A DNA stretch of 50,821 nt, from assembly GCA_003118195.1 (NCBI GenBank), contig BEXV01000083.1, forward strand, positions 24,117-74,937, in the 5' to 3' direction. Numbering within the stretch: the stretch's first letter is position 1; every line of letters begins with the position of its first letter. Below are positions 11,883 to 22,659 of this stretch, one piece after another. The notes under the pieces were generated by a model that was given only the letters and a program-made list of their open reading frames with translations, was not told where the DNA came from and did not search any database. The stretch is from Hemicentrotus pulcherrimus. Its lineage: Eukaryota; Echinodermata; Echinoidea; Camarodonta; Strongylocentrotidae. The position numbers and the translations under genes are program-made.

Positions 11883-11919
<37 letters not shown>
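11883..11919. repeat. (TA)n microsatellite, right of a pair
   Basis: Eighteen or so uninterrupted TA units following ACT. Confidence 0.95.
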
Positions 11920-11925
<6 letters not shown>

Positions 11926-12441
11926 CAAAACTAGGAACAAATTCTGCTTCTACCATTGCTTTTGCGGGAAACAAAGAACGATGCAGACTTGATATTTAAA
12001 GTACCATGTTTTTTTAATCTTTTGGTATTGATGTTGAAAATTATTTTTAAAAATATGTAGATAAAAAATGATTACTTGTATTAATAACATTCACTTGAAA
12101 AAAAAGAAATGATGATGGCTAGGTTTGTTAAAGGTTTTGTTCATAGTGCTTAGGTTTTTGTGTGCTTGTGTTTTGTATTACGATGCGGATAGAATTTTTA
12201 GTATTCATAATGAATTTGAACATTTTACTTAACCCAAAATCACATCCAAATCATTTCCCGAGCCCGTAATACACACTTACATACCATAATCAGATGTACA
12301 CAACTTATCCACATACACACCCACATTGTACGCACGCACACAATATTCTACCTTGGAAGTGACCTTCAGACTAGTCATAGGACGTTTATGACTATCTTTG
12401 CCTTTGAAATGATTGCTTGTGGAGAGATAAAGAGGAGGGTA
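11920..12441. other. Gene-free AT-rich DNA
   Basis: Nothing supported. Confidence 0.5.
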
Positions 12442-12442
12442 G

Positions 12443-12481
<39 letters not shown>
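12442..12481. repeat. (GA)n microsatellite
   Basis: Long, nearly perfect GA repeat. Ser/Leu-rich minus-strand frames here are artefacts. Confidence 0.95.
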
Positions 12482-12483
<2 letters not shown>

Positions 12484-13440
12484 TAATATTGGAGGCAATA
12501 TTTGAAGTTTGTAACATGCTCTCCAAGCGATTCCAAGTAATATAAAAGCCTCATCATCTTTCTTTATTGAATTATGACGGAATGACTAAATTGGACATAG
12601 ATGCGACAGATGACTATTGCTCCCCTGAACCAGGGACACATGTCATATTGAGAAAATCAATTTGGGGGGAATAGAAAAAGATTACTTTCTATTTCTTGCC
12701 CATCCCTCAAGCTCTCTACCGTATCTTATTTGTCTCGATGCTATAGTTATAGGAGGTCGTTACGGGTACGTTTTCATTATGCTGCCTCATGAAACCGTCT
12801 CTCCCCGTCTCCCTCCTTCTCCACCCACCTCTCTCTGTCTCCTCGTGTGCGTCGCGGCGGGCATGTAGGCCTAGTCAACGACCGGTAAAACATTTGATAA
12901 AGTCATTTACGGTTGTTGCACCCAAGTTGAGTGTAAGTGTTCCCCACATGTTAAAAGGCGGTATGTGCATGTCAAACCGCAATCATCGCGCCTTCTGTGC
13001 ACCTCCATCACATCATGAACATGCCATATAATCAGATCAAAAGGAATAATGTCTGTAATTATGATGTATTGATTTGTTCATTATCATTCGTCGGTGCGGG
13101 GAGAGAGAGGGAGAAACAACGAGAGCGGAGAGCGGAAGTGAGGCGACGTGTTGATGGGTAGGGGAGGAGGGAATTGACGGAGAGCTATGGAAGGGGAAGA
13201 GGGGAGAAAGGGCGACGAAAGTTTGGAATGGCAAAAATAAAAGTGATGAATGTTAGAATAAGAAAAAGTGTAAGAGAAAATTAAGTCGACGGGGGTAGGG
13301 CAAAATAGGGAAGCAAATTATCTATTGCAATATCTCATAATGCCCAAACTTGCATGCATTACATGAACGAATGCTACGAGAAGTAGCCTGAAGTGTACAG
13401 GAAGAATTTTGTGACAAGACATGAGCACACTTTCTCCTTA
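12482..13440. other. Gene-free DNA with GC-richer patch
   Basis: The 12790-13020 part is more GC-rich and CpG-containing than its surroundings. 13090-13220 is purine-rich on the plus strand. No gene could be supported on either strand. Confidence 0.5.
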
Positions 13441-13452
13441 CCCCCCCCCCCC
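13441..13452. repeat. C12 homopolymer
   Basis: Twelve consecutive C in AT-rich surroundings, one of several such runs in the window. Confidence 0.9.
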
Positions 13453-13540
13453 ATGATCTTCCTTTGATGCAGTAGACCATCGACACTCCTATTTCCCATC
13501 TTTTTAACCCTTATTCTGTACATCCCTTCATATCTACCCA

Positions 13541-13555
13541 CTCTCTCTCTCTCTC
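13541..13555. repeat. Short (CT)n tract
   Basis: About seven CT units. Confidence 0.85.
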
Positions 13556-13615
13556 GCTCCTTATCTATATATGTCTTTTATCCTTCTACATAGATATTTG
13601 CACTTAAATACTGCG

Positions 13616-13629
13616 TTACTATAGCAACG
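13616..13629. promoter_or_regulatory. RFX X-box-like site
   Basis: GTTACT-AT-AGCAAC matches the RFX X-box form RYYNYY-N(1-3)-RRNRAC and is embedded in a near-palindrome GCGTTAC...GCAACGC. In animals such sites often drive ciliary genes. No nearby gene is visible, so the role is speculative. Confidence 0.3.
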
Positions 13630-14468
13630 CTTTATCATCTCTTTTTACACAAAGAAAACACGTCACCACAAGCAACAGCATTTTTTTTTATTCAAGAAGA
13701 AACGTGGGATCGAAATAACTTTAATGAGGAATATTCTGAAAAGCAATCTAAATCTAAATGACACGAAAAACATAGAAACAATACATCAATTTGTCTATCC
13801 CACTCATTTTCTAATCTCCCCATTGACCTTCATAATGCTCCATTGTATGATAAACTTAAAATCCGTATCAGTGATCCTGTTCCAGGCGGCGGTATTTTCC
13901 TCATATACCGTCGATATACAAATAAATGAACATATTTGGGTATTATCCAACGAGCCGCAATGCAAAGGATTAAGACAGTGAGACTCTTATCGTTTCCTTT
14001 AGGAATTATTTAAATCATATCACATATTACAAAGACCGAATCAAATTCAATTCCAATTTTTAGGTGCCTTGAAGCATCATTCTAACTATTATTTTTAAAT
14101 TTACATGTACTTTTGAAACTGCTGAAAACATATGTTTTGTGCCGTTTTCGACAGAAGCGAAGACACTTGATTTCAAAATGAATAGGAGATTTAAACCTCC
14201 ACATAAAACATAATCAAAAGGAAAGACAGGATGCATGAAGAATTCTTGCATGCAAAAACGTGTAATCTCTTACAACCAAAAGTCTTTTAAGTTCTTAAAT
14301 TTTATCGAAGGAACGAAATGAACGGGGCTGAAATGTAAGTAAAGGTTTTTTCCCCACTGCTCAACGGTCAAATGCGTTTTCCTGATTGCATGACCATCCA
14401 ATATCTTTTGTCAATTTGCTGTTGTCCCTTATGGTCAGACAAGAGAGATCTGGCGACAAGCTGTCTGT
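13630..14468. other. Gene-free AT-rich DNA
   Basis: Nothing supported. Confidence 0.5.
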
Positions 14469-15135
14469 GATAATACATTACGACTTGAAGCTCCCTTCGA
14501 TAAAACAAAAATGATGGAGATATTGCCAAGAAGAGTAAGTGAGCAGAAAAGAGAGAGGGCGCAAAAGGGAGGGGAGAGAAAGAGAACAGAGAGAAATGGG
14601 AGAGAGAGAGAGAGAGAGAGATCAATTGTGAGAAGAGAAAGGATAAAGAGAAAGAAGGATGACGAAACATCAGAGGGTTAAAGAGATACTACAGTACGAC
14701 CTGAACCTCCCTCTGATAAACCAAAATGGGTGACATATTGATACGAGTACTTTAGTAGGTGAGAGAGGAAGAAAGAAAGAAAGATGTGTGAGGGTGAAAA
14801 GTGAGAGGAGAAATCGATACAAAGAAAGAAGGATGAAGTGATACTGGGAGGAAGAGAGATGATACATTAAGACTTGAACCTCCCTCCCTCCGATAAAACA
14901 AAAGTGAAGTACATGTTGTTACAACGAGTGAGAGAGGGGGGAGAGAAAGAGGGGAAGTGTAATGTGAGAGAAAGTGGGATGCGAGAAGGGAATACGATGG
15001 GAGAGGAAAAAACAAGAGAGAATAAGAAAAATAAAGAGATCTAGACAGTGGAAGATGGGTATTAGTGGGAGAAGAGAGGGGAGATCTACTGGAAGAGAGA
15101 GAGAGAGAGATAAGTGGGGGATAGGATAGAGAGTG
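14469..15135. repeat. Three-copy tandem repeat joined by purine tracts
   Basis: Three related blocks start at about 14469, 14682 and 14860. Each runs ATACATTACGACTTGAACCT-like, CCCTC(C)GATAAAACAAAA-like, a variable 20-30 bases, then AGTGAGAGAGG-like before an AG-rich tract. The cores (ACGAC at 14480 and 14696, AAGAC at 14869) are 216 and 173 bases apart; the difference is mainly the length of the GA-rich filler. The tract ends with a last GA repeat near 15095-15109. Pyrimidine-rich minus-strand frames through here are not genes. Confidence 0.8.
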
Positions 15136-16240
15136 AGTGATTTACGTTTTGCGGCGCCAACTGTTGAGCCACTTTTTTCTAATATCATATACAAACTTTA
15201 AAAAGGTATAGAAACTATAGCCCTTCTTTAACTCCCTGCATGTATCATGTCTGTTCTTGTCCTCATTTATTCGAAATAAAGCGAACAAATTAAGGGACTT
15301 TGATTCAAAGACAAACAAAAAACAACGCCTATTTTCTGTTTCGATTTCAATCGTCAGCTTTCATCCGGAAGGCTTTAATGCTGAAGCTTCCCCTAAAATT
15401 GGATTACATCTAATTTCAAAATGACGATTCAAAACAGAACACATATTTCATAGCCTGCTCCGATATAACCTACTATTCATTTTGATATTTACAAACACAT
15501 TGCTACGGGTAATATCCCCTTATTATCTACATTATTCCACTCGGAGGTTCTAGGGGATGCTGTGACAAATATACTTATCAAACTTGCCCCTGGGGTATAG
15601 TGTATAGGATGATTTCTCGCTAAATTGCCTCTTCGCACCTGTCAACTTCGTAAATATATCACGCCTAATGAAACGAAATCATCTCCTTTTTCTTGCTGGG
15701 CTCCTCCGTATCATGTACATCCCAACAATGGTTCGGCTCCGGTCTTCTTCTCTTTAAAAAGAAGTCAAATTGCTTTTGAGACATTATTTATTGCTCGGAA
15801 ATCTTGTGGATGTCCGGACCTGTCCAATGTCGTTTAAGAGATAAATTGATACACGATAAATGCAGCGGCGACGTTATTACCCAGACAGCTTTAAACAGAG
15901 CCAACAAAAAAACAATGAAATATGAATGCGATTTCCTGAGTGCATTTGGGATTGTGAACATGACAATTGTATGCATATCCGCAACCAATCGTTCAACCGT
16001 CATGACCGTGCCCCGGTCAAAAGGATGATAATTTTCTCGGGGAAACTCGATTTCAAAAGTGGTATTTATAGCAGGTTTTCAGATGTTTAACCTTCGGATG
16101 CTGTAGGGCAATGAACGGTAGCGCATGGAAGTGGGTCGCTCTCATACCCCCTCTTCCAGACCGCCACATCTTCTTCGCTGCCATCACTTTAACTCACCCC
16201 ATGGCCCATCACAATTCTGTGAACCAAGGTGGTTTCTTGC
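15136..16240. other. Gene-free DNA
   Basis: Open frames of about 70 codons at 15625-15837 and 15804-16028 overlap in different frames and show no domain or clean splice pattern. Nothing is called. Confidence 0.5.
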
Positions 16241-16269
16241 CAATTTAACATGTGAATCATGTTAAATTG
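16241..16269. repeat. Perfect 12-bp-arm inverted repeat
   Basis: CAATTTAACATG and CATGTTAAATTG are exact reverse complements around a 5-base loop (TGAAT). Confidence 0.9.
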
Positions 16270-16740
16270 CATTTTCGGTAGAAATTGAAGCGAGCATGAT
16301 TAAACGAAATCCATGCATCACGGTAATCAATTTCACTTCTTTCCTGCATTTGGTTGAATCTGTTTATTGAATTTGTCACCACAAATATTGCATGATCCAA
16401 TTTTATCCTGGTCCATTTCCAATTGCTCTACTTTCCAACTAAATGATCAAATAGCCTATTTGTTTTCAAATGGATTCTCGTTTCTTCTTTATTGTACAAT
16501 ATAAATTCATTTTTCGCTAACCACTTTGTTTTTCTCATTTCGTGCAGTTTTAGGGGTAATCTTTATTTCTGCTAGTGGAATAAAAACATTTGAAAGAGAA
16601 CCAATGTCATTCTTACCACTTGATATTAGACAGTAATTCGAATGTTTGGATTAGTCAAATGATGAAATCACTTGTCTACTTTACCTCTACAGTACTTGAT
16701 CGTGTCTGTACGAAGGACATCGTACATCCCTTTTTTACAG
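16270..16740. other. AT-rich DNA, possibly an intron
   Basis: AT-rich and pyrimidine-leaning. It ends in two strong acceptor-like sites (AG at 16691-16692 and 16739-16740). If 16741-16934 is an exon this is its upstream intron. Confidence 0.35.
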
Positions 16741-16934
16741 CAATCTTTCGGCAATATTTAGTCACTATCTGCTTAAGGTCAACTTTATTTTATTCTCATT
16801 CCTCTCTTGAAAGAAATGATATAGTTTTACGGCGGACGCAACGATCGATAGAGGAAACGGTGCTCAAAAACTTCGTCAAGTATCTCACTTCGTACCCAGA
16901 TATGAACATAGCGGCTGAGCCATCCACGGTGTAA
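16741..16934 (+). CDS. Candidate terminal coding exon, unidentified product
   Basis: A pyrimidine tract ending TTTTTTACAG (16731-16740) is a good 3' splice acceptor, and the frame then stays open to TAA at 16932-16934. A second acceptor (CTTTACCTCTACAG, ending 16692) would lengthen the exon in the same frame. The end of the peptide (about the last 45 residues) is polar and helical-looking, with stretches such as RRTQRSIEETVLKNF and YLTSYPDMNIAAEPSTV. GC content is higher than in the flanks. I do not recognise the family. No AATAAA signal lies close after the stop. Chance is possible, since the whole open frame is only 115 codons. Confidence 0.3.
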
Positions 16935-17401
16935 TGGGAGCGGGAGAACCCACAAAGATAATACCGCCGGTAACAAATTGTTGTCTTCGTTAGATCTGTT
17001 TACATTTCACGTGTAAGATAAATTCCTTTTCTTCTTCTTTTTTTTTCTTTTTTTTTTTTCGTTGAGCGTGGTTCCCAACCCGTTCTTTTCACCACTCATC
17101 GTACATTGGTTTTGGGGTGTACGAATGCTATATAGAGCGAAGCGTGCTCGGGAACCATTCAGAATGAGCTGATGCACATGATTGTGCATTGGCTTGGTGT
17201 GAACAATGCCTGTAGGGTGTCTTCTGCGTTTAATTCGTGTTCTCGGGCTATTGCACTTCGAATAACCCCACCGTTCTCCAATCCTCGGCGTGGTTATTAT
17301 TTAACAGTTTATTGACCTATCTTGAGTATGATAACAGTGGATATCCTATAGACTTGATAGATAAGGGGATATTTCATGGGCTTAATGAATCCTGTTGCTG
17401 G
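16935..17401. other. Gene-free DNA with T-rich tract
   Basis: T-rich tract at 17029-17060. Nothing else supported. Confidence 0.5.
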
Positions 17402-17562
17402 AGGTGATGATGGAAATGATAATGATGATGTTATTGATGCTGGTGAAAGTGATTGTAATGCTTTGACGCTGACGATGCTGAAGGTGATGACGAAAATGAC
17501 GACAACGTTTGGTAGCAGTGTTGATGACGATGACGATGGTGATGTTGATGTTGATTTCATTT
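17402..17562. repeat. Degenerate GAT/GAC trinucleotide repeat
   Basis: Imperfect GAT, GAC and AAT triplets. The Asp-rich plus frame and Ser-rich minus frame come from this repeat. Confidence 0.8.
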
Positions 17563-17736
17563 CATTTATCTATTTTCACTTCCAACCAATATGCAAAGTT
17601 GCACATTATGCAAAGTTTAGATATCGTTATATTTGAAATGATTAAATATCAATACAGAAATTAATACCTTTGAAGAAAAAAAATTACAAATGAAACATGA
17701 TTTAAATTTTAGGGAAAAAGAGAGGTTGCAAATTGA
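17563..17736. other. Spacer between two GAT-type repeats
   Basis: AT-rich, nothing seen. Confidence 0.5.
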
Positions 17737-17829
17737 TGATGACCCTTGATGATGACCATGATGATGACCACGTTGATAATGATAACGATGACGAAGAGGA
17801 TATTGATCATGATAATAATGATGGGTGAT
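17737..17829. repeat. Degenerate GAT/GAC trinucleotide repeat
   Basis: Second cryptic GAT-type tract, including two copies of GATGATGACC and a GATGATGACCA variant. Confidence 0.8.
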
Positions 17830-19673
17830 GCGATAGCATCTGCAAAGTGACATGAAAAGGAGAACAAATCTGAATAATTGATGGTAGACGCCGGATGTTC
17901 CGGCGAATGAATAATAATGATCACAAAATCACATGATAAATCACTCCCTGACATTATAAGGCTGAGCCTAACCAAGTTCATTGTTGTGGTCATTTAATGA
18001 TGGTACTATTTTTACACTTTCAATCATACGCCCTAAAATCGCAAACACAGTCTAGAACACGACGAAGCACATGAATACGTTTTTATAAGATGTTATTACT
18101 ATTACGTTATAATAGAGAAACATATGCACGAATGTAATAAAATGACATGTCTCCAGAACCGCCGAGTCCGTCGATATGACTGCATCTTTTGTATTCCAAA
18201 GATTCGAATGCCTAAATTTTGCCAGACACAGACGTTCCCTAAGGTGTAAAATAAGATAAAGAAGGGATCGTTTTCAGTAATCCGCCTGTAATTATGTTAC
18301 GATTTTATTCCGGAGGTTCAATAAATCTTAAAGTTCGCTGTCCGAATATTCAATAATGACACGGTTGGCAAAATAGCGAAGATGACAAATCGTAGGGTTC
18401 AATAACTCGGAATCGGCAACATGATTGTTACGCTGGTGTAAATATCATTCGGACTTGTGATCTTTTGGACTCATGACCTCTTTGACGATTTGATATTAGT
18501 GTTGGGACGGCAGAGTCAAAGTTCTTGACTCAATTTACTAGAAGCTAACCGTTCATTGTAAAAACGATAAAGGCTTTTTCAATTTAGTTTAAAACACAAA
18601 ACACAGGGTAAGTCTGAAATGTTCATTGGAGTGATGGTCAGCAATTCAAAACAATCTCACTTTGTTATTACAAACTGAAATTGTACTTGACATTAAAAAA
18701 AGAAGTAACTAGATCATTGTTTAGTCAGCCATTTTGATACAAATACAAATCAACATTGTAAATAGTGGGGACCAATCATGTCATAGATTAACCACTGTGA
18801 AATATTTGTTCGTTTCATTAGAAACAAAATAGTTTGTTATGTAGTTGAATAAATTCAAAGAAAATCATTGCACAAAAATGTTTTCTCATCGTATGAGCCC
18901 ATTCATGCCATTTGTCTTATTAGCAAAAATGTACCTAGTAAGAAACTACGTTCCATAATTTAGGCTGTTTTGTTATATTATTATTTTCTTATGTCACATT
19001 ATCATGAAACAGAAAAATACAAGTAAATGCTTTTCCTCAAATATATCACATTTTTCGATTACACCCGAATCCCTATTTAGTTTCTAAAACATAAAGGACC
19101 TATGGTATGTAATTTTTTTTTTTGATATCTAACTTGATATAAGCCCACCTTGATGAAGCCAAACAACAGTCAGTAATCAGGCATCAGATAGCACGTTTTA
19201 TATTATCAATTGTAGAAATTCCGTTGCAAAGACAAACAAATTAAATAGTAAACATGGTAGATATGTCGGTTCCAAACTTTAATGGAAATTTCCATCGTTC
19301 GAAATTTGCAAAATGCCATGATATCCGAAAAGGACTAACATTTGTTCAGGTGCCAATTTCTCAGGGCTTCGTTTCTAGATTTAGGATTACATTGAGGGCT
19401 ATAAATGATTATACGGTAAGTTTTAAGGTTAGGGATAGGTATTGTGTTGCTCTACAGTTGAACTTAAGGATTTGTTAAGTGTACTCATTATAAGAAATAG
19501 AAACCTTAAAATTTCCATGAAATAAAATCTACTGCAAACAAAACCCATTGATTATGATCACTAATGTGATTCTCTCGGCGATTATGAGTACCTCCCTGTA
19601 CCAAGATCCACACAAAAGGGAAGCAGTTGGACGACGTCACACCGATGGCGTAGCTGCACGTGCCCCCTCCCTC
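17830..19673. other. Gene-free AT-rich DNA
   Basis: A 74-codon frame at 19254-19478 begins with an ATG pair but carries no recognised motif. Nothing is called. Confidence 0.5.
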
Positions 19674-19707
<34 letters not shown>

Positions 19708-19730
19708 CGCATACACATACGCATACACAT
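19674..19730. repeat. (CA)n microsatellite
   Basis: CA repeat with GC and TA interruptions, directly downstream (in minus orientation) of the tRNA-like element. Simple repeats often lie at SINE tails. Confidence 0.95.
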
Positions 19731-19889
19731 AACCATCGAATGGAAAAAAAGGGAGAAAGAAACGGAAAAGAGGGAGAAGTAATTAAACAAATATGATATG
19801 ACCCACAACCATCCCCTCCTTCATGTCCTTCTGCCGGTGGCCTCTTACGTTCGCATTTCCCCCACCTCGTAACGAGGATGCCGATGATT

Positions 19890-19963
19890 TGTGTCGCGGC
19901 GGGACTTGAACCGCGGACCCTGTGATCCACATTCAGGTGACGTATCCACTAGACCTTGACACA
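19890..19963 (-). mobile_element. tRNA-like sequence, probable SINE head or tRNA pseudogene
   Basis: On the minus strand a 74-base segment carries an A-box-like GGTCTAGTGG (19946-19955) and a B-box-like GGTTCAAGTCC (19902-19912). Its ends, TGTGTC and GACACA, can pair like an acceptor stem. The central loop can be drawn as A-T-GTG-G-A, which would place GTG at the anticodon. The D-stem and T-stem do not pair properly, so a working tRNA is unlikely. About 90 bases of non-tRNA sequence follow, down to about 19800, then the (CA)n tract, which fits a tRNA-derived SINE. Boundaries are not certain. Confidence 0.6.
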
Positions 19964-21992
19964 TACAGTATTTAACATTATTTACATAAAATGTAAGTTC
20001 TTTTTTTCCCCTCAAAATGGTGGACATCATGTACATTCATGTACATTCATTCACAAAATGTCATCAGGTAAAACCTTTCATTTAGAATTCAGTCGTTCGA
20101 AAATATTTCGCCCTTGTCAAAATCAATAATAGATTAGTGGAGTGCGTGGGAAGATGTAAGATTATCTAAGGCAAGGGTAACTCACTTATCGATACAACCC
20201 ACGTCTTCTGTTTATCTTATTTGCAGAGAGATAGAAACCGCTTCAATAAATTTTAAAATATCGCTAAAAAAAAAAAAAACAGTTACACTTTGCTCATACA
20301 TGTCGATCATTCGACAGTCAATCCGTTTTAAAAATAGGCCTGTCAATAATTTTGTCTAATTCGAAAATACATGGTATCAACATGTTTATTTAGGCCAATA
20401 CAGTTGCTATAAATGGACAATTTTCCGTCGATTGTTTGCATTGGCGGGTCTTTGTTGGAGTTCAAACACATGTCATGAAATGGTGAAAATAATTTTGCAG
20501 CATCACCAAACATGTTCTGTAACTCTCTCCATACTTTGCTGTTCTTATCGTCGCTTCAATGTCGATAGATGTAAGATCTTTGAAGATTAGAAGGCGGACG
20601 TACTTATACAAATTCTAAAATGAAACTGAAAATCACGAGACATATATTAGTAAAGCCATCAGTTGTCAGACACGAAGCTTAAGAGGCTTATAAGACTAGA
20701 ATTCGGTCCAAATATACAACAAGGGTGGATTGTCCATTTTTCCAATTTTATTCCGCAATTATCATGTACGTTTACTGTTTGGAAAACCATCGATATTATC
20801 TTTTGGGTCAGTAGCCGCTCCAAGAATAATAGTGGTGGTTTGAATATGTCATGTTTTTTTAACTGTATTTAATAATTAGTTGTTCGCTTATTTACGTTTT
20901 ATTCGCATTTAAAATAACAAAATAACGTCGAGCTGAATATTTACTAGAAAATTATACAATATTCATAAAGAAAGGCCAATATAATGCCATGAACAACGTT
21001 GTGATATTTAAAATGTTGTCATACTATATTATGAATGTTTCTTTCTGGAGAGAAGTGTGATGATTAGTTCGTACGTTAATAACAAGTCAAAGTTCTCATA
21101 ATTTTTTCGTAATTATTTGTCTCAATACACAAAATGTTTATGGGCATCTTTTAAAAAAATCATTTTCTGCCACTTTTCATGTTCATTTGTTAAACACTTA
21201 GTAAAACCTTTCAAGCTTGCTTATCAAATTATTCGGAATATGATAAAAATGAACAAATGTTTACATAATTCGACAAACCAATAATTTTACTCAATCAATA
21301 ATCATTCTTATCACGTTCTCCCCCGATTAGTTTAATGACAAACAAGTGTCATTAAACGTGCGTGCCACATTCCCCAAAACGAACATTTATCTCGGCTGTT
21401 GCAAATCCATGATATTATTTGCAGGTATGTGTTTACTGAGGGCAAAGAGCCAACTCACCTGTGCAAAAACATAAGAGTGTCAGGTAAAGTTCAAAATAAT
21501 ATTATTACTCATTCTTTATTTGATTACATGAGACCCAAGGCTACCAAAGACCCATGTACTATTTCTATTGTTAACGTTGTTATCGTAAAGAGTATACATG
21601 GTTTTGATTTCGTCATACACGCTTTATATAGCACAGTTCATTCATTCAAATATTTTATTCGTTTAGTTTCGAATTTTCCACTTTTTTTCTCACGCCTCGT
21701 TGCAAAATGTTTGATTGATATTGTGGAAATGTGTTTTTGTTTGCTTTCTCATCTATGGTTCACCTGTATATATCTTGGATCGCCCTCTCATAAATAATTT
21801 GGCTCCTTGATTGAAAAATTGAAGAAAAAAAAACACCGGGAGAGAGGGCGAGGTATGTTATAAAAAAGTCGCCGAAAGGAAGGATTTAGTGGCAGGTCGT
21901 GGGAGGGGGATGCATGAGACTAACATAGCCCCCCCCCCCTTTAAGCAAATACACGTAAAATGCGGATGATCCTCCATTAAAAATCAACTAAA
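19964..21992. other. Gene-free AT-rich DNA with C11 run
   Basis: Includes ATGTACATTC in two tandem copies (about 20029-20048), an A13-14 run near 20270 and a C11 run at 21929-21939. A 132-codon open frame at 21399-21797 has no ATG-based start or domain and is not called. Confidence 0.5.
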
Positions 21993-22659
21993 GGCCCGGT
22001 TCCACTGCGCATACGGATGCAAAGAGGATGTAAAACGTAAACAAATCTTGCCCTCCGTTGGAAAACGCTATGCATCCGCTGTGAACTTATTGCATGCGTG
22101 TTTCATACGCTCTATCCGTCGAGCATCCGTCCACTGTGATTTCATCCGCGCAAAAAGTTTTGGGCTGCACAAAACTTTTAGAACGGATGAACTTCCGCCG
22201 TGTACGATGTTAATCCGCGACAAATACGAGCAACAAACGTTCTATGTCCGTTATCATCCGCTGTATCCTCTCTGCATCCTCTGGGCATCCTCGCAACTCA
22301 CATCCGCTGCAGCTAAAAACAGAAAGAGGCAGGAAAGATAAGGTACATGGAACGTCAATAAATCGCTAGTAGCACGAAAATAGAAAGGATGTAAGCGTAT
22401 GCATCTCGTATATAAAGTATTCAAAGCTGTCATCCACTTCCATACGCATTCATCCGCTAAGCTTCCGATGAACATCCGTTTAACATCCCCGCTACATAAT
22501 ACCCACGTCCGTTATTTTCCGTTCTGTTTACGCAAATATTCGCAAATGTTGTCCATTTCCGGAGCGGATGAAAACGTATGGAGCCATACCCGAAATTTTG
22601 CTCGTCCGCTGTGTCCTTTATCCATAAGTTTTGTGTCCATCGGCCATTTGGACCGGGCC
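21993..22659. mobile_element. Motif-dense non-autonomous DNA element (CATCCG repeats)
   Basis: The ends GGCCCGGTTCCA (21993-22004) and, inverted, GGCCCGGTCCAA (22648-22659) form a short terminal inverted repeat. Between them CATCCG/CGGATG and close variants recur over a dozen times, often as CATCCGCTG (for example 22073, 22143, 22254, 22301, 22450) mixed with CGTCCG and GGATG. It is more GC-rich and CpG-rich than its surroundings. No clear target duplication could be seen and no transposase is encoded. Frames of about 100 codons in this stretch are a side effect of the motif density. Superfamily not assigned. Confidence 0.55.

Noticed and set aside
14368..15194. Several Ser/Leu/Phe-rich minus-strand open frames
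   Set aside because: They follow the purine-rich tandem repeat; composition alone keeps them open.
17402..17636. Asp-rich acidic protein frame
   Set aside because: Product of the degenerate GAT repeat.
21399..21797. 132-codon open frame
   Set aside because: No ATG-based start, no domain, T-rich hydrophobic end; consistent with chance.
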